From: Terriglobales bacterium
GTDB taxonomy: Bacteria; Acidobacteriota; Terriglobia; Bryobacterales; Bryobacteraceae
Length of the DNA stretch: 64,000 nucleotides
Direction: 5' to 3'
NCBI GenBank assembly: GCA_027485675.1
Contig: JAIXQP010000006.1
Coordinates: 62,001-126,000 of the forward strand
Part shown: positions 43,179 through 51,767 of the stretch, in pieces
Layout of the letters: each line of letters starts with the position of its first letter
Position numbering within the stretch: the stretch's first letter is position 1
Notes under the pieces: generated by a model
The model's database searches: none
Seen by the model: the letters and a program-made list of their open reading frames with translations, nothing else
Told to the model about the DNA's origin: nothing
Made by a program: the position numbers and the translations under genes

Positions 43179-43184
43179 AACGAG

Positions 43185-43850
43185 TTGTTGCTTACCGAAA
43201 CCGACAGCCGGGCCGGCGACGCCGCAGCCATTGTGGGGCAGATTGCTCACGAACTTCGTCAACCGCTCAGCGCGATGGAGGCGATCGTGTACTACCTCCA
43301 ACTGACCGTTACCGACGATCCGCGCTCCCGGGCGCAGATCGAAAAGCTGCGCCAGTTAATCGAACAATCCGGAGCCATCCTCTCGGACGCCGTTCACTAT
43401 CTCCAATCCGCCCCGCCCCGCCCCGAGCCGCTCGATCTGCACGAAGCGCTGGCCGACTGCCTGGGCCGCCTGGCCCCACTCGATCAACACAAAATCGAGC
43501 TCGACTTGGTGGAACCGGCGCCGGTCCTCCGCTTCGACCGGTCCCAGATGCAGCATCTGATGGCCGCAGCGCTCCGCTTCTATCTGCGCGTTAGCCGTCG
43601 CAGCCATCCGGTAGCGGTATCCACCTGCGTCGAAAACGGGAACGTCATCCTTGCCTTCACCACCGATATCGAAGGCACCGAGATTCATGCCCCCGAAGAC
43701 CTGTTCGCGCCGTTCGAAGACCATCCAGCGGCCGCCGCGGGCCTGGGCCTGGCCAGCATTCGCCGCATCGCCCAAACGCATCGCGGCTCGTGCCACCTGC
43801 TCAAGGGCTCCGGTCCAGAGCTGACGTTGCGCGTCGAACTCCCGCTTTAG
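43185..43850 (+). CDS. Histidine-kinase-like protein, probable pseudokinase
   Basis: A 221-residue protein without membrane segment or sensor. It has an intact HisKA H-box (IVGQIAHELRQPLSAMEAIV, His about residue 22) and a dimerisation helix, but the ATP-binding domain is degraded: the N-box asparagine is missing (SQMQHLMAAALRFYLR), the G1 DxGxG is reduced to FTTDIEGTEI, while the F-box (LFAPFEDHP) and G2 (GLGLASIRRIAQ) are recognisable. It may be a phosphotransfer or dimer partner instead of a kinase. TTG start. Its TAG shares TTAG with the convergent FAD oxidoreductase stop. Confidence 0.75.
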   Translation: MLLTETDSRAGDAAAIVGQIAHELRQPLSAMEAIVYYLQLTVTDDPRSRAQIEKLRQLIEQSGAILSDAVHYLQSAPPRPEPLDLHEALADCLGRLAPLDQHKIELDLVEPAPVLRFDRSQMQHLMAAALRFYLRVSRRSHPVAVSTCVENGNVILAFTTDIEGTEIHAPEDLFAPFEDHPAAAAGLGLASIRRIAQTHRGSCHLLKGSGPELTLRVELPL

Positions 43851-45508
43851 CGCTTCGGCTCCGGCCGGGCCCACGGCGCTTTACTGGGGGCCGCCGGCGG
43901 TTGAAACCGAGCGCGAATGCGGCCCAAAGCCTGCAGTTGAATCTCCACGCCCTGCTCGAAGATGCCGCCTTCGGCCAGCAGCCTCTTCTGCAACTCCGCG
44001 ATCGGGACCGTCTGCACGCTCACCCCGCGCTGCACGGCCAAGGCCGCCGCCACGCCCGCCGCATGGCCCAGAATCATGTACTGCGGCTCCATGCGCAAGC
44101 TCGAATAGGCCACATGGCTGGCCGAGAAACACACCGGTACCAGCAGGTTCTCCGCCTCGGCCGGCTTCGGCACCAGCACCCGGTACGGAATCTGATACGG
44201 CTGCACCGGCACCTCCACATTGCCTTCATTCACGACGAATCCTTCGGCCGAAATATGCCGCTGCACGTTATGCGAGTCCGAGTTGTAGCTGCCCATGCCG
44301 ATCACGTCCGGCTTGGTCCGCTCCGTCTGCAAGTCCTTCTGCGTGGCGACAAAACCACCCACCATGCGCCGCGCCTCGCGCACATAAAGTTGATTCGGCC
44401 AGTGCCCTGTATCCGTGAACTCATCCTTGGCCAACCCCCACTCCCGCGCCTCGGCCTGCAGCGCCGCCGGCACCCGCGGATCGTTCGCCAGGAAGTAGTA
44501 GAACCCCTGTTGGTAGTCGATATGGTCCTGCCAGATCCGCGCCCGCACGGCGTAGCTGCCTTCCGGGTACGCATAGTTCTTGCCGATGTAGTCCGTCGAA
44601 AAACCGCCCCGGTTATTCAGGTCCGCCTTGCCGTTCGGAATCACGCGGATCAGCCCCACCTCATTCATCGTCAACGCCCGGCCCATGTAGCCGGTCATGG
44701 CGGTCAAGTAGCGCGCCAGCAATTCGTACCGCGCCGGATCATAATTCGCCGGCTTCGGCCACGGCACGCGGTTGGCCGGCACCTTCGTTGCGATCACCCG
44801 AAAGTTGTACGCTTGAATCTTCTTGTCGCCGCTCCCCGGCTCGCCGCGCGGCTCGGCCGACACCTCCGGCAACAGCGTCCCATTCGCATCCCGCGCCGGA
44901 ATATCCACGGCGAAATTGTGGTTCCGCGTATGCGCCAGAACCCCAGCCAGCGACTCGCCATAATCCTTCTGCCCCTCGCGGCCATAGGTATACGAAACGC
45001 CCGCCTGCGCCATCAGATCGCCTTCGTAGCTGCAATCGGCAAACACCTTGCCGCGGAACCGGGCGCCGTTCTCCATCACCACTTCGGCCACCCGCGCCCC
45101 CTGCTTCCGCACGCCGGTCTTCTCGACCAGCCGGTGCTGGTAAAGCACCGTCACCCCCGCATCGGCCAGCATCTGCCGCATCACCTTCTCGCCCGCCCCC
45201 GGCTCCGGCATCCAAGCCACCTGCTGCAGATGGCGGTCCATCTCGTAGTGCTTCCCCATGCGCCAGTAGAACTCGAGCGCCATGCCGCCAATCACTTCGC
45301 CCTTGCCCATATCGGTGCCGGACAAGCCGCCCGTCACCATGCCGCCCACGTGGTTCCCCGGTTCAAGCAGCACGGTCTTCAAACCATGCCGCGCGCCGGA
45401 CACCGCCGTCATCACGCCGCCCGCCGTGCCTCCGTACACCACCAGGTCAAACTCCTGCGCCGTCAAACCTAGCGCCAGCGCCAATCCCAATAACCCTACT
45501 TTCCGCAT
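43847..45508 (-). CDS. Secreted FAD-dependent oxidoreductase (PF12831 type)
   Basis: A 553-residue protein with a signal peptide (LLGLALALGLTAQ) and a Rossmann FAD motif (FDLVVYGGTAGGVMTAVSGA), the GNHVGGMVTGGLSGTD loop, KVFADCSYEGDLMAQAGVSY, and near the C-terminus FSASHVAYSSLRMEPQYMIL and HAAGVAAALAVQRGVSV. This family of planctomycete/acidobacterial dehydrogenases has no established substrate; sugar oxidation is a guess. ATG 45508 is preceded by GGAGGAG inside the lpxD end; the two genes overlap by 13 bases. Confidence 0.9.
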   Translation of the reverse strand: MRKVGLLGLALALGLTAQEFDLVVYGGTAGGVMTAVSGARHGLKTVLLEPGNHVGGMVTGGLSGTDMGKGEVIGGMALEFYWRMGKHYEMDRHLQQVAWMPEPGAGEKVMRQMLADAGVTVLYQHRLVEKTGVRKQGARVAEVVMENGARFRGKVFADCSYEGDLMAQAGVSYTYGREGQKDYGESLAGVLAHTRNHNFAVDIPARDANGTLLPEVSAEPRGEPGSGDKKIQAYNFRVIATKVPANRVPWPKPANYDPARYELLARYLTAMTGYMGRALTMNEVGLIRVIPNGKADLNNRGGFSTDYIGKNYAYPEGSYAVRARIWQDHIDYQQGFYYFLANDPRVPAALQAEAREWGLAKDEFTDTGHWPNQLYVREARRMVGGFVATQKDLQTERTKPDVIGMGSYNSDSHNVQRHISAEGFVVNEGNVEVPVQPYQIPYRVLVPKPAEAENLLVPVCFSASHVAYSSLRMEPQYMILGHAAGVAAALAVQRGVSVQTVPIAELQKRLLAEGGIFEQGVEIQLQALGRIRARFQPPAAPSKAPWARPEPKR

Positions 45509-46515
45509 AACTCCTCCACGCGCGCCCGCAACTCTTTCACTTCCGTCTTCAACTCGCCAATCCGCGCCACGTTCGCCAGCTGCGTCAGGTACTCCTTCAA
45601 CGGCCGCGCCGGCGTCCCCCACACCACTTGGTTCCCATGCACAATCTTCGACGTCAACACGCCGCACCCGCTCCCCAGCACGGCCTTCGATTCAATCCGC
45701 GCCTTATCGCCAATCCCCACCTGCCCGCCGATGACGGCGTAATCCTCCACCACCACGCCCCCCGATAAGCCCGTCTGCGCCGCAATCACCACATGGTTCC
45801 CAATCTGGCAGTTATGCGCAATATGCACCATGTTATCGAGCTTCACGCCATTCCCAATCCGCGTCACGCCCAGCGCCGCCCGGTCAATGCAGGCATTAGC
45901 CCCCAACTCAAAGTCGTCGCCGATCTCGACCCGCCCCACCTGCGGGAACTTCTGATACCGCCCTTCGTGCATCACAAATCCGAACCCATCGGCCCCAATC
46001 ACGCAGCCGGAATGCAGCACCGCCCGCGCCCCAATCGTCACCCCGTCATAGATCGTCACTCGAGCATGTAGCAGCGCATTCGGCCCAATCGTCACCCCCG
46101 CGCCCACCGCGCACCCGGCGCCGATCTCGCTGCCCGCGCCGATCTTCGTTCCCGCGCCGAGGCTCGCCTGCGGCCCCACACTGACGCCCTCGCCCAGCTC
46201 CACGCCGTCCCCGATCACCGCCGTCGGATGCACCCCCGCCGCCGCCCGCCGCCGCGGATACAGCGCCATCAGGCACCGGGCAAATGCCCCGCGCGGCTGC
46301 GGCACATAGATCCGCGTCTCGCCCAACGCCACGCCCGGCGTCACCAGCAGGCAGCCGGCCTTCGTCGTCTCCGCCGCCTTGGCGCCCTTGGCGTTGCCGA
46401 CGAAGCTCAACTCCGCCGCCCCGGCCTCTTCGAGCGGCGCCGCGCCCGTAATCTCCCGTTCGCCGTCTCCCGCCCATTCGGCGCCCAGCATCGCTGCAAT
46501 TTCCCGTACTTTCAT
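45496..46515 (-). CDS. lpxD: UDP-3-O-acylglucosamine N-acyltransferase LpxD
   Basis: Third step of lipid A synthesis: N-acylation of UDP-3-O-acyl-glucosamine. The 339-residue protein has the N-terminal uridine-binding domain (VREIAAMLGAEWAGDGEREI, ELSFVGNAKGAKAAETTKAG) and a left-handed beta-helix of hexapeptide repeats, with the catalytic His in VKLDNMVHIAHNCQIGNHVV and the GADGFGFVMHEGRYQKFPQV loop. The C-terminal helix is coiled (GELKTEVKELRARVEELCGK). ATG 46515 matches the family N-terminus. It is divergent from lpxA with only 25 bases between. Confidence 0.96.
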   Translation of the reverse strand: MKVREIAAMLGAEWAGDGEREITGAAPLEEAGAAELSFVGNAKGAKAAETTKAGCLLVTPGVALGETRIYVPQPRGAFARCLMALYPRRRAAAGVHPTAVIGDGVELGEGVSVGPQASLGAGTKIGAGSEIGAGCAVGAGVTIGPNALLHARVTIYDGVTIGARAVLHSGCVIGADGFGFVMHEGRYQKFPQVGRVEIGDDFELGANACIDRAALGVTRIGNGVKLDNMVHIAHNCQIGNHVVIAAQTGLSGGVVVEDYAVIGGQVGIGDKARIESKAVLGSGCGVLTSKIVHGNQVVWGTPARPLKEYLTQLANVARIGELKTEVKELRARVEELCGK

Positions 46516-46520
46516 AGCTC

Positions 46521-46539
46521 GAACGTTATGATAACGTTC
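46521..46539. promoter_or_regulatory. Perfect inverted repeat and two-way -10 between lpxD and lpxA
   Basis: GAACGTTAT-G-ATAACGTTC: 9-bp perfect arms around one base, in the 25-base gap between the two start codons. The centre reads TATGAT on + (46527-46532, eight bases before lpxA ATG) and TATCAT on -, so it may be a symmetric -10 serving both genes, or an operator, or both. Confidence 0.6.
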
Positions 46540-46540
46540 A

Positions 46541-47353
46541 ATGGCCATCGATCCCTCCGCGCGCGTCGCCCCCACGGCCCGCGTCCACCCCGAAGCCCAC
46601 ATCGGGCCCCACACCGTCATCGGCGATTTCTGCCTCATCGAGTCTGATGTCTCGATCGGCGCCCACTGCCTCATCGAGCCCTACGTCTTCATCAAACGCT
46701 GGACCACCCTCGGCGACCACAACGAAATTTCCGCCCACACCGTCCTCGGCACCGACCCGCTCGACCGCGCCTTCACCGGCGAACGCTCCTACCTCACCAT
46801 CGGCCATCACAATAAAATCCGCGAACACTACACCATATCCCGCGGCACCAAGCCCGAGTCCATCACCACCATCGGCGACTACAACTATGTGATGACCTCC
46901 GGCCACATCGCCCACAACGCCACCATCGGCTCCCACTGCACCATCGCCAGTTGCGCCCTCATCGCCGGCTACGTCACCGTCGAAGACCGCGCCTTCATCT
47001 CCGGCGGCGTCGGCATCCATCAGTATTCGAAGATCGGCCGCCTCGCCATGATCGGCGGCAACATCCGCGTCAACCTCGATGCTCCGCCCTACTTCCTCTA
47101 CTCCGAGTTCAACATCGCCCCCCGTGGCCTGAACCTCGTCGGCCTCCGCCGCGCCGGCTTCACCGTGGCCGACATCGCCCCGCTGAAACAAGCCTACCGC
47201 CTCCTCTACCGCTCCGGCCTCAAGCTCGCCGACGCCCTCGCCCGCATCGAAACCGAGCTCCCCGGCGAACACACCCAGCACCTCGTTGACTTCATCCGCT
47301 CCTCCAAACGCGGCATCGCTCGCGAAGGCCGCCCCGGTGATACATTGAGCTAG
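46541..47353 (+). CDS. lpxA: UDP-N-acetylglucosamine acyltransferase LpxA
   Basis: First step of lipid A synthesis: 3-O-acylation of UDP-GlcNAc. The 270-residue protein is a hexapeptide beta-helix (IDPSARVAPTARVHPEAHIG, ISAHTVLGTDPLDRAFTGER) with catalytic His in SGHIAHNATIGSHCTIASCA and the C-terminal helical bundle (GLRRAGFTVADIAPLKQAYR). Length fits LpxA. No Shine-Dalgarno precedes ATG 46541. The tolC-like gene starts at the next base after its stop. The usual partner genes fabZ and lpxB are not beside it. Confidence 0.96.
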   Translation: MAIDPSARVAPTARVHPEAHIGPHTVIGDFCLIESDVSIGAHCLIEPYVFIKRWTTLGDHNEISAHTVLGTDPLDRAFTGERSYLTIGHHNKIREHYTISRGTKPESITTIGDYNYVMTSGHIAHNATIGSHCTIASCALIAGYVTVEDRAFISGGVGIHQYSKIGRLAMIGGNIRVNLDAPPYFLYSEFNIAPRGLNLVGLRRAGFTVADIAPLKQAYRLLYRSGLKLADALARIETELPGEHTQHLVDFIRSSKRGIAREGRPGDTLS

Positions 47354-48691
47354 TTGCGCAGCATTCTCCTCCTTCTCACCCTCTGCTCCTGGGCCCTCGC
47401 GCAGGAGATCAGCCTGCCCGAAGCCGTCAAGCAAGCCACTGCCAAATACCCCTCGGTGCAGGTCTCGCTCGACCAGGTTTCCGAAGCCGCGGCCGGCATC
47501 AACCTCGCCCGTCTCGCCTATCTCCCCCGCGCCGAAATGCTCGGGCAAATCAACCGCGCCACCGCCAATAACGTCTTCGGCCTACTCCTCCCGCAAACCG
47601 TCGTCTCGCCCATCTCCGGGCCCCTCCTTCCCACCGGCGCCGCCTTCTCCAACGTCTGGGGCACCGCCGTCGGCGTGATGATCAACTGGGAACCCTTTGA
47701 CTTCGGCCGCCGCCAATCGGAAGTCGCCTCCGCCGCCGCCAGCAAGACCCGCGCCGAAGCCGCCGTCGCCCGCACCGAACTCGAAGTCGCCACCGCCACC
47801 GCCGACGCATATCTCACGGCTCTCGCCGCCCAGCAGACCGTCCTCTCCGCCCAAGCCGCCGTCACCCGCTCGCAGGAACTCGTCCGCCTCACCGAAGCCC
47901 TCGTCAAGGCCGACCTCCGGCCCGGCGCCGACCTCTCCCGCATCCAATCCGAAGTGCTCCTCGCCCAGGCGCAAGTCGTCCGCGCCGAACAGTCCGCCGC
48001 CACCGCCCGCGCCACGCTCGTGCAGTTCACTGGCCCCGCCACGCCCGTCAACTCCTTCCGTTCCCTGCCCCCGGCCACCCCGCCCACCGGCATCGCCACG
48101 GCCCATCCCATCCTTCGCGAGCAGCAAGCCGCCATCGACGAAATCAAGTCCCGGCAAACGGTGCTCGATAAAAGCTGGTACCCCCGCCTGAATACGCAGG
48201 CCAACGTCTTCGGCCGCGGCTCCGGCACCAATCTCGAAGGCCCCAATCCCGGCGGCGCCGCCGGCCTCGGCCCCAACACCGGCAACTGGGCCATCGGCGC
48301 CACCGTCACCTTTCCGCTGCTCGAATACAAAACCCTCCGCGCCCGCCGCCAAATCGAACAGCAGCGCGTCGCCCGCGAGTCTTCCCGCAATGCGCTCCTC
48401 GAACGCGAACTCGCGGCCGCCCTCGACCGCGCGCAGATCGCCGTCGCCACCGCCCGCAACCTCGCCACCATCACGCCCCAGCAGGTCACGCTGCTCCGTC
48501 AGACCCTCGACCAAACCACCGCCCGCTACCGCGCCGGCCTCGCCAATCTCACCGAAGTCACCGACACCCAGCGCCAACTCACCCAGGCCGAAATCGACCA
48601 CGCCCTTGCCGTACTCAACGTCTGGCGCGCCGAACTCGCCCTCGCCGCCACGCAAGGCGACCTCACTCCCTTCCTGAGCAAGGTGCCCTAA
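47354..48691 (+). CDS. TolC-family outer membrane efflux protein
   Basis: A 445-residue outer-membrane channel of RND pumps. Signal peptide (ILLLLTLCSWALAQ), two outer membrane efflux repeats with long coiled helices (LPEAVKQATAKYPSVQVSLD, RAEAAVARTELEVATATADA, and the second LLERELAAALDRAQIAVATA), ending with YRAGLANLTEVTDTQRQLTQ, the typical groove signature. TTG 47354 directly follows the lpxA stop. First gene of an efflux trio. Confidence 0.9.
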   Translation: MRSILLLLTLCSWALAQEISLPEAVKQATAKYPSVQVSLDQVSEAAAGINLARLAYLPRAEMLGQINRATANNVFGLLLPQTVVSPISGPLLPTGAAFSNVWGTAVGVMINWEPFDFGRRQSEVASAAASKTRAEAAVARTELEVATATADAYLTALAAQQTVLSAQAAVTRSQELVRLTEALVKADLRPGADLSRIQSEVLLAQAQVVRAEQSAATARATLVQFTGPATPVNSFRSLPPATPPTGIATAHPILREQQAAIDEIKSRQTVLDKSWYPRLNTQANVFGRGSGTNLEGPNPGGAAGLGPNTGNWAIGATVTFPLLEYKTLRARRQIEQQRVARESSRNALLERELAAALDRAQIAVATARNLATITPQQVTLLRQTLDQTTARYRAGLANLTEVTDTQRQLTQAEIDHALAVLNVWRAELALAATQGDLTPFLSKVP

Positions 48692-48695
48692 ACCG

Positions 48696-51600
48696 ATGCG
48701 CCTCGTCCTCTTCGCCCTCCGCCGCCCGGTCACCATCCTCGTCGCCGTCCTCGCCATCCTCCTTTCGGCCTGGCTCGCCAGCCGCCGCATCGCCGTCGAC
48801 ATCTTCCCCGAAATCGGCCAGCCCGCTATCTTCGTCGCGCAGCCCTATGGCGGCATGGATCCCTCCCAAATGGAGGGCTACCTGACCTACTACTACGAGT
48901 ATCACTTCCTCTACATCGCGGGCATCGAACACGTCGAGTCGAAGAATATCCAGGGCGCTTCGCTGATGAAGCTCTACTTCCATCCCGGCACCGACATGGC
49001 GCAGGCCATGGCGCAGGTCATCGGCTACGTCACCCGCTCCCGCGCCTTCATGCCGCCCGGCGTGGTCGGTCCGTTCATCACGCGCTTCGACGGCGGCTCC
49101 GTCCCCGTCGGCCAGCTCATCTTCTCGAGTCCCACCCGTCCGCCCAGCGAAATGCAGGACATCGCGCTCAACCGCGTCCGCCCGCTCTTCGCCACGCTCC
49201 CCGGCGTCTCCGCCCCGCCGCCCTTTGGCGGTAACCAGCGCACCATTGTCGTCCGCCTCGATCCCGATAAACTCCGCAGCTACCGCATCTCGCCGGAAGA
49301 AGCCATCGCCGCCGTCAACCGCGCCTCCAGCGTCCAACCCGCCGGCAACATCCGCATCGGCGACCTCAACAATTTCGCCACGTCCAACGCCGCCCTCGGC
49401 GCCAACCTGCCGGAGCTGATGGACGCCCCCGTCCGCCCCGGCGAGAACCCGCCGGTCTTTCTCCGCGACATCGGCGTTGTCGAAAACGGCACCGACATCC
49501 TCACCGCCTACGCCCACGTCAACGGCAAGCGCACGGTCTACATGCAGATCACCAAGCGCTCCGACGCGTCCACCCTCGACGTCATCAAGTCCGTCCGCGC
49601 CAACCTGCCGGCCTTCAAAGCGGTCTGCCCAGAAGACGTCGACGTCCGCGTCGAGTTCGATCAATCGACCGTTGTCACCCAGTCGCTCCGCACGCTCGCC
49701 AACGAAGCCGTCCTCGGCGCCGTGCTCACGGGGCTCATGGTCCTGCTCTTCCTCCGCGATTGGCGCAGCAGCCTCATCGTCATCACGACGATTCCCGTCG
49801 CCTTGCTCTCCGCCGTGGTCGGCCTCTGGGCCCTCGGCCAAACCATCAACATCATGACCCTCGGCGGCCTCGCCCTCGCCGTCGGCGTGCTGGTCGACGA
49901 AGCAACGGTCGAGATCGAAAACATCCACGCCCATATGGCCGGCGGCCTAGCCCGCGTGCAGAGCGTGCTCGAAGCCTGTCAGAAGACGGCCATGGCCCGG
50001 CTGCTCTCGATGCTCACCATCCTCGCCGTCTTCGCCCCGGCTCTGTTCATGACCGGCGTGGGCCGCCAGCTCTTCGTGCCGCTCTCGCTCGCCGTGGCGC
50101 TCGCGATGGGCGCGAGCTACGTTCTTTCGAGCACCCTCGTTCCCATCCTCGCCGCGAAGTTCGTCCGCCCCGCCACGCACCGGCCCAGCAATGCGCTCTA
50201 TAGCAATCTCCTCGGCGCCCTGCTGCCCCTGCGCTGGATCCTCGCCCCGCTCTATCTGCTGGCCACCGGCGGCCTTCTCTATCTCCTCGTCCCCACCCTC
50301 GGCACCGAACTCTTCCCCACCGCCGACGCCGGCCAGTTCAAGCTCCGCCTCCGCGCCGCCACCGGCACCCGCATCGAACGCACCGAAGAGTACGCCCTGC
50401 AGGCGCTCAAGCTGATCCAACGCGAAGTGCCCGTCGCAATCAGCTCGGCCTTCATCGGCGTGCAGCCCGCCAGCTACCCCATCAACACCATCTTCCTCTG
50501 GACCTCCGGCCCCCACGAAGCCGTCTTCCAAGTGGCCCTGAAGCCGGAAGCCACGCTCCGCGGCGAAGCCCTCCGCGAGCGCCTGCGCGCCGTCTTCGCG
50601 AAGGAACTCCCGCAAGTGCAGATGTCGTTTGAAGCCGGCGACATCGTCAGCGACGTCATGTCCTTCGGCTCGCCCACGCCCGTCGAAGTCGCCATCCAGG
50701 GCCCCGCCCTGCCCGCCAACCGCGCCCACGCCGAAAAGGTGATGGCCGAACTCCGCAAGCTGCCCGCCCTGCGCGATCTCCAGTTCGCCCAACCCCTCGA
50801 CTATCCCACCGTCGACGTTCAGATCGATCGAGAACGCGCCGGCCAATACGGCCTCACCATGGCCAACGTCGCCCGCTCCCTGGTCGCCGCCACCTCGAGC
50901 TCCCGCTTCGTCGACCCCAACTACTGGCGCGACCCCAACTCCGGCAACGCCTTCCAGATTCAAGTCGAAATCCCGCAGCACCGCATGGCATCCATCGCCG
51001 ATCTCGCCGACCTCCCCGTTATGCAGAACCGCGAGGCGCGCCCCACCCTCGGCGACGTCGCCACCATCAAGCCCGGCAAGACCTACGGCCTCGTTGAGCG
51101 CTACAACATGCAGCGCGTCGTCTCCATCACGGCCAACCTGCATGGCGTGCCGCTCGGCGTCGCCGAAAAGCAGATTCGCGAAGCCATCAAGAAAGCGGGC
51201 GAACCGGCGCGCGGCGTCACCGTGAATGTCCGCGGCCAGGTCCCGGCCCTGAACTCCACGCTCGATGGTCTCCGCCTCGGCCTCGCCATCGCCATCGCGG
51301 CCATCTTCCTGCTCCTAACGGCCAACTTCCAAAGCGTCCGCCTAGCGCTCGTTGTCCTGGCCACGGTGCCCGCCGTGCTCACTGGCGTCGTCCTCGCCCT
51401 GCAGTTCACCGGCACCACGCTCAACATCCAGAGCTTCATGGGCGCCATCATGGCCACCGGCATCGCCGTCGCCAACTCCATCCTCCTCGTCACCTTTGCC
51501 GAACTCGCCCGCAAGTCCGGCGGCTCCATCACGGAAGCCGCCGCCGCCCGGCTCCGCGCCGTACTGATGACGGCCTTCGCCATGATGGCCGGCATGGCGC

Positions 51601-51767
51601 CCATCGCTCTAGGCGCGGAGCAAACCGCCCCGCTCGGCCGCGCCGTCCTCGGCGGGCTCGCGCTCGCCACTGTTGCCACGCTCACCGTCGTGCCGCTCTT
51701 TTACCAGATCCTCCAACCCCAAAACGCCCGCGATGCCTCCCTGCTACCTCATGAAGACAACCATTAG
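48696..51767 (+). CDS. RND-family efflux pump, inner-membrane permease
   Basis: A 1023-residue AcrB-type transporter with twelve membrane helices and two large periplasmic loops. The first helix (FALRRPVTILVAVLAILLSA), IKRSDASTLDVIKSVRANLP-type porter segments, TM4 (LAVGVLVDEATVEIENIHAH) and TM10 (GAIMATGIAVANSILLVTFA) are clear. In AcrB the proton relay is two Asp in TM4 and a Lys in TM10; here they read Asp401-Glu402 and Ala926, so coupling must differ. Substrate unknown. The gene order is channel-permease-adaptor. Confidence 0.93.
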   Translation: MRLVLFALRRPVTILVAVLAILLSAWLASRRIAVDIFPEIGQPAIFVAQPYGGMDPSQMEGYLTYYYEYHFLYIAGIEHVESKNIQGASLMKLYFHPGTDMAQAMAQVIGYVTRSRAFMPPGVVGPFITRFDGGSVPVGQLIFSSPTRPPSEMQDIALNRVRPLFATLPGVSAPPPFGGNQRTIVVRLDPDKLRSYRISPEEAIAAVNRASSVQPAGNIRIGDLNNFATSNAALGANLPELMDAPVRPGENPPVFLRDIGVVENGTDILTAYAHVNGKRTVYMQITKRSDASTLDVIKSVRANLPAFKAVCPEDVDVRVEFDQSTVVTQSLRTLANEAVLGAVLTGLMVLLFLRDWRSSLIVITTIPVALLSAVVGLWALGQTINIMTLGGLALAVGVLVDEATVEIENIHAHMAGGLARVQSVLEACQKTAMARLLSMLTILAVFAPALFMTGVGRQLFVPLSLAVALAMGASYVLSSTLVPILAAKFVRPATHRPSNALYSNLLGALLPLRWILAPLYLLATGGLLYLLVPTLGTELFPTADAGQFKLRLRAATGTRIERTEEYALQALKLIQREVPVAISSAFIGVQPASYPINTIFLWTSGPHEAVFQVALKPEATLRGEALRERLRAVFAKELPQVQMSFEAGDIVSDVMSFGSPTPVEVAIQGPALPANRAHAEKVMAELRKLPALRDLQFAQPLDYPTVDVQIDRERAGQYGLTMANVARSLVAATSSSRFVDPNYWRDPNSGNAFQIQVEIPQHRMASIADLADLPVMQNREARPTLGDVATIKPGKTYGLVERYNMQRVVSITANLHGVPLGVAEKQIREAIKKAGEPARGVTVNVRGQVPALNSTLDGLRLGLAIAIAAIFLLLTANFQSVRLALVVLATVPAVLTGVVLALQFTGTTLNIQSFMGAIMATGIAVANSILLVTFAELARKSGGSITEAAAARLRAVLMTAFAMMAGMAPIALGAEQTAPLGRAVLGGLALATVATLTVVPLFYQILQPQNARDASLLPHEDNH

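Noticed and set aside
46538-47548. Open frame of 336 codons opposite lpxA, rich in Gly, Ala, Asp and Glu
   Set aside because: Antisense of the hexapeptide repeats; low complexity and no start signal.
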